Shown here: positions 62,301 through 64,000 of the stretch, one piece after another | How positions within the stretch are numbered: position 1 is the first letter of the stretch | Layout of the letters: every line of letters starts with the position of its first letter | Assembly (NCBI GenBank): GCA_961205875.1 | Contig: OY540809.1 | Coordinates: forward strand, 10,738,267-10,802,266 | DNA: 64,000 nucleotides | Source of the DNA: Sialis fuliginosa | Lineage: Eukaryota > Arthropoda > Insecta > Megaloptera > Sialidae | Direction of reading: 5' to 3' | The notes under the pieces: generated by a model | Database searches by the model: none | What the model saw: the letters and a program-made list of their open reading frames with translations, nothing else | Told to the model about the DNA's origin: nothing | Translations under genes and position numbers: made by a program

Positions 62301-63311
62301 TCCTGAAGACACCTCTTATTTAGGTAAAAATTATCTCAAGTTTTTAATAAGTGTATATTATATAAATAGATATTTGAAAAAAATTTTGATTTTGAAGGTA
62401 AATTTGAAAATGGAAAAAAAGCTTATTAAAGCAAAAAAAATCATAAACATTGAAAATTAGGTGTAGATTGATTGAACCAAAATTATCAGGATTAAAAAAT
62501 TCTAGTTCGATTAATTGTTATTAACAATTTAAATGTTTATTTCCATATAACTGCCGAACCATTGGTTTTAGAATATTTCTCAAGATGTAAGGAACAACTT
62601 TTGGCCTTACACGTTTTTCAAAATTTTCAATAATTTGATGGCACGGAACACTAATTTTGCAAGTATAGCTTGCACTAAATTTTTTAATATATTCTGCGTA
62701 ACTTAGGACTATTATATTTTATTGTATATTAATGCAATCTACGCAGATCAAAATAGACCTAATTTTCTCGAAATTTTTATTTATGTTGATTATCATAGAT
62801 CAACGTAAATATAAATCTATAAGAAACAAAGATGGTTGAGTTAAATTTTAGATCTTCTTAGTTCTGATTTTTTTTCACGGTTATTATATATAATTTTGTT
62901 TTAATTCCAGTTAAAAACTTAGTTGGTGGCCGTACATACTATTTTAGAGTCTTAGCTAATTCGGTAACAAGTTATGAAAGCAGTGAGGAGGTAAAATTCC
63001 CGGTACCGGCGAGGGTGAAGCATAAGGCGATAACGGCAGGAGTTGTAGGTGGAATCTTGTTTTTCATCGTTGCGATCATTTTATCGGTTTGTGCCGTTAA
63101 AATCTGTAACAAACGCAAGCGAAGGAAACAAGAAAAAGGTGAAGATATTTTTGATTTATTGTATATAAAAGTCTTTTTAGTAGTGTATAAATGAATATGA
63201 TAAAATTTTTAAGTTCTTAAAATGCTTGGTTCCAGCCTACAACATGGTGGCTTGTCGGATAACTGATGCGCGGAACGGAGCACATGCAGACAGCCAAGTG
63301 CCTTTGAAGAA
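17182..63311 (+). CDS. tutl: turtle (tutl), Ig-superfamily neural receptor; 12 internal exons, both ends outside
   Basis: Join of 17182-17315, 31357-31508, 35377-35701, 37130-37448, 42727-42998, 51692-52087, 55049-55235, 60606-60677, 61760-61840, 62138-62323, 62911-63138, 63236-63311. All introns are GT-AG and phases match at every junction, giving about 809 codons. Domain order (residues of this partial protein): Ig1 ~6-110 (Cys22/Cys99), Ig2 (Cys147/Cys196), Ig3 (Cys238/Cys291), Ig4 (Cys334/Cys385), Ig5 (Cys430/Cys480), FN3-1 ~500-596, linker ~597-647, FN3-2 ~648-742, transmembrane ~749-771, basic cytoplasmic stretch from 772. This is the 5 Ig + 2 FN3 + TM plan of Turtle/IGSF9. In flies the family acts at the neuronal surface in axon branching, dendrite self-avoidance and photoreceptor tiling; that role is inferred here from homology. 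Signal peptide and most of the tail are missing from the window. The paralogue borderless is the main alternative, but the near-fly-Turtle wording of the exons and the long tail start favour tutl. Confidence 0.95.
17590..18430. mobile_element. Foldback element K, copy 1 (long arms)
   Basis: In intron 1, from about 275 bp after the first exon here. Arms of about 280 bp: tagtattggtcgaacatagt at the left, and tcggtcaatactac near the right end as complement. Shared inner blocks include aaatccactttacagct and its complement. Non-coding. Related shorter copies are K2 and K3. Confidence 0.85.
18431..19205. other. Intron 1, AT-rich, nothing recognised
   Basis: Open frames at 18387-18921 are AT-rich and hydrophobic with no family resemblance. 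No splice-bounded exon. Confidence 0.4.
19206..19466. mobile_element. Foldback element K, copy 2
   Basis: 261 bp. TIR cacagctacacaaaa at the left and ttttgtgtagctgtg at the right, flanked on both sides by ATTA (19202-19205, 19467-19470). Arms then share gccaaaaaag and ttgagcttgaattttg. Near-complete hairpin. Confidence 0.88.
19467..22421. other. Intron 1, mostly AT-rich, no gene
   Basis: A small inverted repeat at about 20089-20275 pairs tttgaaacggatcagt with a complement at atccgtttcaaaa. ttctcctcccaataggaa near 21310 and the 21780-21880 patch (tctctgtctctctcttcact) are low-complexity. Short frames at 19943-20137, 20207-20644 and 22073-22258 have no recognisable domains. Confidence 0.4.
22422..22678. 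mobile_element. Foldback element K, copy 3
   Basis: Arms tagtattggtcgagcatagt and gactatgctcgaccaatact, then ttttgagcttgaattttggg and its complement. Ends are more decayed than in K2 (ccacacacaaaaag / cttttttgtgactgtg). About 257 bp, a strong hairpin. Confidence 0.87.
22679..23769. other. Intron 1, AT-rich, nothing recognised
   Basis: gtttgataccctgttta near 23711 resembles the inner part of the Harbinger-like end at 13061. No gene. Confidence 0.4.
23772..24158 (+). mobile_element. Tc1/mariner-like MITE L, copy 1
   Basis: 387 bp. TIR CAGTCGCCTGCA at the left and TGCAGGCGACTG at the right, flanked by TA on both sides, as expected for Tc1/mariner. Interior non-coding, with cattttcg-type AT-rich DNA and ttattgccacaaaattta. 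Copies L2 and L3 confirm the limits. Confidence 0.9.
24165..24340 (-). repeat. Repeat family M, copy 2
   Basis: Complement of 1385-1590, with tgatacaactctatcgacga and ttattggcgttattttagc. Sits directly after MITE L1. Confidence 0.7.
24695..25148 (+). mobile_element. Tc1/mariner-like MITE L, copy 2
   Basis: Same orientation as L1 with more decayed ends (cagaagtcgtctgccaccg; right end ctctg), both next to TA. About 70 bp near 24786-24860 is not present in L1 or L3. Confidence 0.82.
25149..26215. other. Intron 1, AT-rich, nothing recognised
   Basis: Only short AT-rich frames (for example 25436-25633) without family resemblance. Confidence 0.4.
26216..26441. mobile_element. Small foldback MITE Q
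   Basis: Arms of about 42 bp: aatcatgattagttaatcg at the left, cgattaactaatcatgatt at the right, preceded by ttgcataaagc and its near-complement. 226 bp. Confidence 0.75.
26985..27420. repeat. LINE-tail-like repeat N, copy 1
   Basis: Shares tttgaaagagtatact, cagaatctgaccgtg and agatacgccactcaaaa with 57515-57825. The second copy has taaccgatttcaaaaaaggg, wording I associate with insect non-LTR retroposon 3' regions. No coding part is left. Confidence 0.65.
27480..27778 (+). repeat. Dispersed repeat family A, copy 4 (3' part)
   Basis: Begins at aaaatattttgggatgtcac and keeps the same 3' end as copies 2 and 3 (cgatattgcaaggaagcaa). The 5' half is missing, consistent with 5' truncation on retroposition. 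Confidence 0.85.
28391..28841. mobile_element. Foldback element O
   Basis: TIRs caaggtatgtaaagataagg (left) and complement caaggtatgtaaagacaagg (right), with arms running through gcgtgggaattacgt. A further inner pair involves accaattttcgtt. About 451 bp. The outermost CAAGGT resembles that of element V at 44345. Confidence 0.85.
28934..29594. mobile_element. Long palindromic element P
   Basis: 661 bp with arms of roughly 300 bp: ggaggaacatatgagtagac at the left and gtctacttatatgttccccc at the right, flanked by TTAA at 28930-28933 and 29595-29598. The arms include gaatttttggga-like, tactggca and aaagagattcttagaa blocks. TTAA suggests piggyBac-type insertion, but no transposase is present. The frame at 28968-29195 is part of the palindrome. 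Confidence 0.85.
29599..30836. other. Intron 1, AT-rich, nothing recognised
   Basis: No coding frame, repeat pair or RNA element identified. Confidence 0.4.
30837..31108. mobile_element. PIF/Harbinger-like MITE G, copy 1
   Basis: Matches G2 at 60972-61264 through ttgcttgagtgcaaattt, cagctaacgctatctgct and tgctgccaactgtacctcat. Right end ataccgggcg followed by TTA; left end decayed. Lies about 250 bp upstream of tutl exon 31357. Confidence 0.83.
31357..31508 (+). CDS. tutl: tutl exon: middle of Ig1
   Basis: Acceptor TTCAAG, donor GTGAGT. Begins GQEIPIYIWYDSYPTH and ends RESDQG plus TG, the first two bases of the Ig1 tryptophan codon that is completed by the next exon. It supplies the core strands of Ig1, with the typical Leu-x-Ile-x-x-x-Asp-x-Gly pattern before the second cysteine. 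Strongly GC-rich (the stretch 31390-31490 is dominated by CG-ending codons) although the flanking introns are very AT-rich. Preceded by a ~14 kb intron full of foldback elements. Confidence 0.95.
31509..32394. other. Intron 2, first part; LINE-like tail
   Basis: 31860-32185 has the style of an insect retroposon 3' region (gacagacagacacacgcaca after a run of degenerate text). The + frame at 32143-32580 crosses it and fragment R3 and is not a gene. Confidence 0.45.
32395..32665 (-). repeat. Fragment of DNA element R (copy 3)
   Basis: actccagtgttggccacttg, ttaattattatattatcata and gtaatacttatcattttgta match parts of R2 at 53910-54090. Ends not preserved. Confidence 0.65.
33270..34420. repeat. 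Cluster of old insect repeat fragments
   Basis: gactgactgactgattcatc ... aaattcaacccctaa (33285-33545, partly duplicated in itself); then gtacgtccgtccgtccg; then two ~150-bp direct copies (33620-33770 and 33895-34050) sharing agaatgtagctttt. The cluster ends near 34420 with acgaagacgcgcgggtaaca, a phrase typical of abundant Lepidoptera/Hemiptera repeats. A 15-base C run sits at 33933-33947. Confidence 0.6.
34421..35376. other. Intron 2, second part; mariner-like left end
   Basis: tactgtgtccaaaaagtaag at 34819-34838 is worded like the 5' end of a mariner-family element. The following 180 bp are compatible, but I could not find a matching right end before the exon at 35377. Confidence 0.35.
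35377..35701 (+). CDS. tutl: tutl exon: end of Ig1 and all of Ig2
   Basis: Acceptor GTGTAG, donor GTAAAT after CAG. Reads (W)YECKVVFLNR, with the second Ig1 Cys, then NKNGTWFHLDVHAPPRFSV as the Ig1-Ig2 junction, and Ig2 with ILNCQAEGTPTPEILWYKD and DYTCIARNGEGQ. Cysteines 147 and 196 and the Trp of ILWY form the Ig2 core. NGT at residues 113-115 is a possible N-glycosylation site. Near-identical in wording to fly Turtle as I remember it. The exon ends in phase 0 at GEGQ. Confidence 0.96.
35781..36102. mobile_element. hAT-like MITE
   Basis: TIR cagggtgtccacttttt at the left and a right end whose complement is cagggtatccactggtttt. The motif aagtcagggaa occurs at both ends and inside. Contains a 15-base C run at 36015-36029. 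No clean 8-bp target duplication. The frames 35796-36218 are not genes. Confidence 0.7.
36109..36317. mobile_element. hAT MITE, 209 bp
   Basis: TIRs CAGTGGTTCTTAAACTT and, as complement at the right, CAGTGGTTGTTAAACTA, the standard hAT terminus. Flanks TGATAGAG and ATAAAGAG are a weak match for an 8-bp duplication. It lies 6 bp after the preceding MITE, so the two were probably placed next to each other by insertion into its edge. Confidence 0.82.
36476..36948. mobile_element. Pogo/mariner-like MITE
   Basis: 473 bp. TIRs cagttggactcctataagtt and complement cagtaggactcttataaaat, flanked by TA on both sides. Ends about 180 bp before the Ig3 exon. Interior non-coding. Confidence 0.83.
37130..37448 (+). 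CDS. tutl: tutl exon: Ig3
   Basis: Acceptor TTCCAG, donor GTAAGT. Begins VSHTARVIIAGGAVIMVPP; Ig3 carries FSCEAKALPGNVTVRWF and SGQYLCEVSNGIGEPQS, with cysteines 238 and 291 and the DDSGQY motif before the second one. NQT (225-227) and NVT are possible N-glycosylation sites. It ends with T, the first base of a Tyr codon completed by exon 5 (YPAKVTF). One domain per exon, phase 0 in and phase 1 out. Very GC-rich coding sequence. Confidence 0.96.
37449..38201. other. Intron 4, AT-rich, nothing recognised
   Basis: Includes an 18-base T run near 38012-38030. No gene or repeat pair seen. Confidence 0.4.
38202..38709. mobile_element. TA-flanked inverted-repeat element
   Basis: About 50-bp ends: catagtgtcccacgggaaga at the left and, as complement at the right, caggatgttccacgggaagg, both continuing into aaactaatcag. 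Flanked by TA. The minus frame across it (38319-38705) has no recognisable domain. Confidence 0.78.
38895..39103. repeat. Half copy of palindromic element S
   Basis: Matches one arm of S2 (52115-52615): aacgagatattcacgcgtaa, tcaaatgggaaaaagactcg and aattaacttttgatccaaag. Ends aaaacaccctaa. The opposite arm is missing. Confidence 0.78.
39104..39243 (-). repeat. Hairpin repeat family C, copy 2 (inverted)
   Basis: Complement of 13698-13825: ccaatcacgctccgatacag, tgactggagcgagaccgg, ending gtgtggatcgacac. Abuts half copy S1. Confidence 0.78.
39761..40612. mobile_element. DNA element H, copy 2 (uninterrupted)
   Basis: 852 bp between TA dinucleotides. TIRs ctatcgtgcttaggtaaaga and complement ctgccgtgcttatgtaaaag. 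GCAGTAA or its complement recurs at least seven times, including a terminal hairpin aggcagtaaaagaagttta-ctgcct. Shows the empty site of the pogo-like insert of copy 1. Superfamily uncertain, TA target suggests Tc1/mariner-like. Confidence 0.85.
40613..41641. other. Intron 4, AT-rich; solo hAT end
   Basis: gtttgagaagcactg ending at 41054 is a hAT-type right terminus with no matching left end found. ggtgttcctccttaa near 40963-40977 resembles an end of palindrome P. Confidence 0.4.
41642..42032 (-). mobile_element. Tc1/mariner-like MITE L, copy 3 (inverted)
   Basis: 391 bp, TA on both sides. Ends cagtcacctgcattaatg and ctgcaggtgactg. Complement of L1 along its length, closer to L1 than L2 is. 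Confidence 0.9.
42727..42998 (+). CDS. tutl: tutl exon: Ig4
   Basis: Acceptor TTTCAG, donor GTTAGT (a less common donor). Reads (Y)PAKVTFTPTIQYLPF, then VVQCYIKANPPLQYVTW and GRYTCTPYNAQGTQGSSGP. Cysteines 334 and 385 and Trp in VTW define the domain. LEPYQTKDIVIMNNGSLLF is almost the fly Turtle wording. Ends PME in phase 0. The 41-bp satellite array begins only about 50 bp downstream of this exon. Confidence 0.96.
43037..43995. repeat. 41-bp satellite, left array, with 205-bp higher-order repeat
   Basis: About 22 tandem monomers of 41 bp of the form ccgaaaccgtatccgaaata + attagattttgacctctaaaa. Five diverged monomers form a 205-bp unit: the aaattcgaaa/aagttcgaaa marker falls at 43141, 43346, 43551, 43756 and 43961, exactly 205 apart. 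Units 3 and 4 share private variants (aagttc, ttagaatg). The array starts 39 bp after the Ig4 exon with taggaatgttacg, like the terminus of element T. Confidence 0.95.
44345..44870. mobile_element. MITE-like element V nested in T
   Basis: TIRs caaggttagtaaagtaatag and complement caaggttagtatatgtatag, continuing with gttgcctcataact in both arms. 526 bp. The interior has an unusually GC-rich stretch (gagaacgcgtcgtcgtgagg at 44404-44423). Confidence 0.75.
44953..46352. mobile_element. 1.4-kb palindromic element U nested in T
   Basis: Arms of about 540 bp, 44953-45490 and about 45800-46352, flanked by TA on both sides. Ends cacggtgtctaaatacca and tggtatttagacaccctg. Paired blocks include gggacagtatggggatct, aaatgctgtagggtttagta and atgatccaaagatggctatg. 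Central 300 bp holds two further variants of gccatagccatctttggctg. Non-coding. Confidence 0.92.
46563..46729. mobile_element. Small TA-flanked MITE (mariner/pogo-like)
   Basis: Right end complement cagtcgaaatcggtttataa mirrors left cagtctaaatcagttataac; TA on both sides. About 167 bp. Confidence 0.65.
47000..47535. repeat. 41-bp satellite, right array
   Basis: About 13 monomers of the same 41-bp family on the far side of element T. Monomers are more diverged and do not show the regular 205-bp order of the left array. Confidence 0.9.
47946..48890. mobile_element. hAT-like element W remnant
   Basis: Ends cagtaccggactaag and complement cagagccggattaaa. Flanks TTGTAATA / TACAAATA are a poor 8-bp match, and TA is also present on each side, so hAT is favoured only by the terminus. 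Interior AT-rich; the minus frame at 48031-48345 has no recognisable domain. Confidence 0.6.
48891..49586. other. Intron 5, AT-rich, nothing recognised
   Basis: No gene and no repeat pair seen. Confidence 0.4.
49587..49806. repeat. Inverted repeat, about 220 bp
   Basis: aaactcgttcgttcca at the left pairs with tggaacgaacgagtttt at the right, with further pairing gtggattt / aaatccac. Overlapping minus frame (49448-49765) is therefore not a gene. Confidence 0.7.
49807..50479. other. Intron 5, AT-rich; nothing firm
   Basis: 50180-50285 has gttatagtcgataaaag and gttataaccaaacatc, loosely like the termini of the small MITE at 46563, but no bounded element. Confidence 0.35.
50480..51005 (+). repeat. 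Dispersed repeat X, copy 1
   Basis: Second half matches 62432-62658: attaggtgtagattga, ccaaaattatcag, aattttcgataatttgatgg, then acgggacactaa. Same 3' end in both copies and different 5' extent, suggesting retroposition. Confidence 0.72.
51097..51633. mobile_element. hAT MITE just upstream of exon 6
   Basis: Ends cagtggcgcaggaacc and complement tagtggcgttggagcc. Flanked by TTATCAAC (51089-51096) and TTATCAAT (51634-51641), an 8-bp target duplication with one change. Contains a nested TA-flanked MITE and a 19-base G run (51554-51572). Its right end lies 58 bp before the exon, so it supplies part of the intron's 3' region. Confidence 0.9.
51261..51371. mobile_element. 111-bp pogo-like MITE nested in the hAT MITE
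   Basis: Ends cagtggaacttcgttag and ttttttttcactg, with TA on both sides; inner cacgtactaacg pairs with cgttagtacg. Terminus wording resembles pogo/Tigger. It must be younger than its host element. Confidence 0.75.
51692..52087 (+). CDS. tutl: tutl exon: Ig5 and first part of FN3-1
   Basis: Acceptor TTCAG, donor GTAAAT after CAG. Begins VLVRKPPIFTLEPEPMYQRK. Ig5 has VEMQCDAQEAEGTQ and FGFYQCVANNEVAT (cysteines 430 and 480). It continues into FN3-1 with EGTQPHAPYNVTG and LSWLPGYSGGPDYKQ, whose Trp is the conserved B-strand residue. NIT and NVT are possible glycosylation sites. The exon is hemmed in: a hAT MITE ends 58 bp before it and palindrome S2 begins about 27 bp after it. Confidence 0.96.
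52115..52615. mobile_element. Palindromic element S, copy 2
   Basis: Begins ttagggtgctttttt about 27 bp after the exon 6 donor. Arms pair through cgcaaaccgagt / actcggtttgcg, ttaacacgggaaaaatt and gcgtgaatagctcgttgaa. About 500 bp. Half copy at 38895-39103 has the matching end aaaacaccctaa. Confidence 0.85.
52616..53567. other. Intron 6 with one hAT MITE
   Basis: AT-rich, apart from the MITE at 53109-53267 and a slightly GC-richer patch at 53285-53345 (gaagccgagcgcggtagtga) of unknown nature. Confidence 0.4.
53109..53267. mobile_element. hAT MITE, 159 bp
   Basis: Ends cagcgtttcttaactgtc and complement cagtgtttctcaaccc. No good 8-bp duplication is left. Non-coding. Confidence 0.72.
54255..54459. 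mobile_element. hAT MITE with perfect 8-bp duplication (1)
   Basis: 205 bp. TIRs CAGAGGTTATTTT and complement CAGGGGTTATTTT. CAGTATAC at 54247-54254 and 54460-54467 is an exact 8-bp target duplication inside R2; R1 has the single-copy equivalent. The minus frame 54270-54578 is not a gene. Confidence 0.93.
54504..54964. mobile_element. hAT element with perfect 8-bp duplication (2)
   Basis: 461 bp. Ends caggaacgtatttct and complement cagggacgtattttat. CCAGTACC at 54496-54503 and 54965-54972 is exact, splitting the terminal inverted repeat of R2. Carries a D-family fragment in its right half. Confidence 0.93.
54752..54957. repeat. Rearranged fragment of MITE D
   Basis: Starts like the left end of D1 (aaggtacagttttgctac, ttacaggatttgttac-type) and then runs into the complement of the D1 interior at 9985-10050 (cttcagattttctgattttt). 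So a left end is joined to inverted internal sequence. Confidence 0.72.
55049..55235 (+). CDS. tutl: tutl exon: rest of FN3-1
   Basis: Acceptor TCTTAG, donor GTGAGT. Reads DYTIWYREQGAAEWSTIPV, then TSVTINRLSPGTTYEFQVI and GKNALGDGMLSKIITIRTL. The LxPGTTYEFQVxGxNxxG pattern is the standard FN3 E-F-G strand signature. It ends in phase 1 with a single G, so it can be joined to any of the three downstream phase-1 exons. The preceding intron is packed with nested transposons that end about 68 bp before the acceptor. Confidence 0.95.
55236..56530. other. Intron 7, first part
   Basis: acgcccggtattatcaagta at 55419 resembles a Harbinger-like G terminus, and aaaggagcctttaac / ggttcctttaac-type text follows, but no bounded copy. 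Short frames (56342-56530) unrecognised. Confidence 0.4.
56531..56714. mobile_element. Compact hairpin MITE Y
   Basis: 184 bp. Left arm ttacagaaacagtcttcgtc, accgcttcgaccttgcaaat; right arm is the complement with few changes (atttgcaagatcgaagcggt). A shorter inner stem uses catgttagct / agctaacatg. Flanked by TTAA on both sides (56527-56530, 56715-56718). Confidence 0.85.
56719..57514. other. Intron 7, AT-rich, nothing firm
   Basis: cagcggttctaaaacttt at 57180 resembles a hAT left end without a partner. No gene. Confidence 0.35.
57515..57825. repeat. LINE-tail-like repeat N, copy 2
   Basis: taaccgatttcaaaaaaggg, gaaagagtatacttc, agatacgccactcaaaa, gccaataaaaactttaata. Same order as N1. Confidence 0.65.
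58394..59014. mobile_element. Inverted-repeat element Z (TTAA-type)
   Basis: Left gggaccattccactgta, right complement gagactattccactatgac. Right flank TTAA (59015-59018), left flank TCAA (58390-58393), probably a mutated TTAA. 621 bp; the + frame 58387-58704 has no known domain. Confidence 0.7.
59019..60605. other. Intron 7, last part, AT-rich
   Basis: No gene or repeat pair recognised. ataataaccgggcgttg at 60575-60591, directly before the cassette exon a acceptor, resembles a G-type terminus complement. Confidence 0.4.
60606..60677 (+). CDS. tutl: tutl candidate cassette exon a (24 codons, FN3-FN3 linker)
   Basis: Acceptor CTAAGCAG, donor GTAAGC. With the leading G from exon 7 it reads DVGLPLAVTPTPSDTVFQHA then PAGS, ending with a lone G. 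It is 72 nt, phase 1 on both sides and free of stops, so it can be included or skipped without changing frame. Low-complexity Pro/Thr/Ser composition suits a flexible linker. I do not recall an exact counterpart in fly Turtle, though that protein also has a variable linker here. Splice signals are good and the exon is GC-rich; transcript evidence would settle it. Confidence 0.7.
60972..61264. mobile_element. PIF/Harbinger-like MITE G, copy 2
   Basis: 293 bp between TAA duplications (60969-60971, 61265-61267). TIRs TGCCCGGTATTATAATGAAT and complement TGCCCGGTATTACAAAGAAT, about 60 bp with gcttccagctaacgctatct. Lies in the intron between cassette exons a and b. Confidence 0.9.
61268..61759. other. 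Intron 8, last part
   Basis: AT-rich with a 14-base C run at 61620-61633. No other feature seen. Confidence 0.4.
61760..61840 (+). CDS. tutl: tutl candidate cassette exon b (27 codons, FN3-FN3 linker)
   Basis: Acceptor TTTACAG, donor GTATAC (weak). Reads (D)VYDLSIIIFPTDSTGATL then IPPILRPK and a lone G. 81 nt, phase 1-1. PTDSTGAT followed by PKG matches a segment I remember from fly Turtle just before FN3-2, which supports it as real coding sequence. Like exon a it starts with ACGT, so both give Asp-Val after the splice. The weak donor and symmetric phase make optional use plausible. Codons are AT-rich, unlike exons 1-6. Confidence 0.82.
62138..62323 (+). CDS. tutl: tutl exon: first half of FN3-2
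   Basis: Acceptor TTTTAG, donor GTAAAA. Reads (G)PKPGVPRNLTVTEIHNGF, then LITWQQPLERAHLVQFYTI and KYRTDGQWKTLNKGQIRPED. The Trp of ITW is the conserved FN3 B-strand residue. NLT is a possible glycosylation site. Phase 1-1. Coding sequence is AT-rich compared with the Ig exons, which makes the gene's base composition change along its length. Confidence 0.95.
62432..62658 (+). repeat. Dispersed repeat X, copy 2
   Basis: Matches the 3' part of 50480-51005 (attaggtgtagattga, ttatcaggatta, caataatttgatgg, acggaacactaa). Fills a third of the intron between the two FN3-2 exons. Confidence 0.75.
62911..63138 (+). CDS. tutl: tutl exon: end of FN3-2, transmembrane helix, start of tail
   Basis: Acceptor TTCCAG, donor GTGAAG. 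Reads (V)KNLVGGRTYYFRVLANS, completing FN3-2, then PARVKHK as the juxtamembrane stretch. The hydrophobic segment ITAGVVGGILFFIVAIILSV (63030-63089) is a single-pass transmembrane helix, followed by the basic stop-transfer NKRKRRKQEK. The helix and its flanks are nearly identical to fly Turtle as I recall it and are the strongest single diagnostic for tutl in the window. Phase 1-1. Confidence 0.97.
63236..63311 (+). CDS. tutl: tutl exon: membrane-proximal cytoplasmic tail
   Basis: Acceptor TTCCAG, donor GTAAGT, after a 97-bp intron, the shortest in the gene. Reads (A)YNMVACRITDARNGAHAD then SQVPLKK and AA of the next codon. NMVxCRITDARNG and SQVPLK match the fly Turtle tail from memory. It ends in phase 2, so at least one further coding exon lies beyond the window. 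Confidence 0.93.
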
Positions 63312-64000
63312 GTAAGTCACACTTTTTACTCTTACTCATTAATATTAATAACTTTATATTACAATTTTAAAATACCTAATACTCAGGGGCGGACTTTGGT
63401 CTAATTCTAGCCAGACAAGGCAATAGGCATGATACCAGTAACAAAGTATCACTGAAATTATAATTTTAAATAATGAAATAAGTTAAAAAGATTCTAAAAA
63501 AAGTATTTATTTTTATATTAAAAGCGAGATTAATATGATTTTTGTTAAAATAAAAACGCAAAATACAGCAATCCGCCATGTTTGATAAAACACCAGTCAG
63601 AGTGGATGACGTCACGGCTACGTAAATTAATATCTGCACTGTTTATAAATTATTTTGTGGTTTTAAATTATCAATTGCTCAGTTTTGTGTTACCAAAAGT
63701 AAAACCGAGAAACATTAGCGATGGGACAAGGATTTATTATAGTTTACAAGGAGTGTTTACATAGGCGTGATGTCAAAAATGCGCCATGACACCTGCGAGC
63801 GTTTTGGCGTCAAATTCAAAATTAGTTTAGAGTCAATTTTTGTAATTAAATCTTTATTTTCTGCAAAAATAAGTATTTTTTTGGAAATAGGAGACACGTG
63901 AGATCATCATAAAATAGTTTTTAAAAATTAGGCATCATTCCTATTGTCTAGGGCCCGTAATTTCTAGGGGTGGGGGGCAGATTTTCCAAATCTAAAGCGA
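63312..64000. other. Start of next tutl intron
   Basis: caggggcggactttggtcta at 63384 looks like a hAT-type left end without a right end in the window. ggtggggggcagatt near 63970 may belong to another. No coding exon before 64000; the frame at 63582-63764 has no tutl similarity. Confidence 0.45.

Noticed and set aside
1-64000. LTR retrotransposon or virus-derived element
   Set aside because: No long direct repeats with a primer-binding site and no recognisable polymerase, capsid or envelope text was seen on either strand by eye.

Overview
This window comes from a large, very AT-rich, repeat-laden eukaryotic nuclear genome, almost certainly an insect. It holds one protein-coding gene, on the + strand and open at both ends: the arthropod orthologue of Drosophila turtle (tutl), a neural immunoglobulin-superfamily receptor of the IGSF9/Dasm1 type. 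I recognised it by reading the exons and comparing them from memory with fly Turtle; no database search was run. The insect order cannot be fixed from this sequence. Several dispersed repeats resemble ones common in Lepidoptera and Hemiptera.

Twelve exons (17182-63311) join without any frame conflict into about 809 codons. They encode five Ig domains with all five cysteine pairs, two fibronectin type III domains, one transmembrane helix and the start of a basic cytoplasmic tail. The signal-peptide exon lies upstream (not identified here) and the rest of the tail lies beyond 64000. Introns range from 97 bp to about 14 kb. Two small exons between the FN3 domains (60606-60677 and 61760-61840) are both phase 1-1 and look like optional cassettes.

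The remaining roughly 96% is intron or upstream DNA dominated by small non-autonomous DNA transposons and foldback elements, most visible as inverted repeats. Layout: 1-17181 upstream DNA with repeat family A (including an inverted pair at 10.9-13.1 kb), foldbacks B, D and E, a Harbinger-like MITE F, and element H carrying a nested pogo-like element. 17.3-31.4 kb is intron 1 with three K foldbacks, two Tc1-like L MITEs and palindromes O, P and Q. 31.5-42.7 kb holds exons 2-5 separated by LINE-like tails, hAT and pogo-like MITEs. 43.0-47.5 kb is a 41-bp satellite with a 205-bp higher-order repeat, interrupted by a ~3 kb nest that includes a 1.4-kb palindrome. 50-55 kb is exon 6 boxed in by transposons, then a nested stack with two hAT insertions having perfect 8-bp target duplications. 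55-64 kb holds exons 7-12 and a few more MITEs.

I saw no tRNA, rRNA, CRISPR array, intact transposase gene, LTR element or second host gene. Nothing here supports a wholly new biological system. The most unusual material is the transposon-linked satellite, the density of intronic long inverted repeats in a neuronal gene, and the cassette exons.
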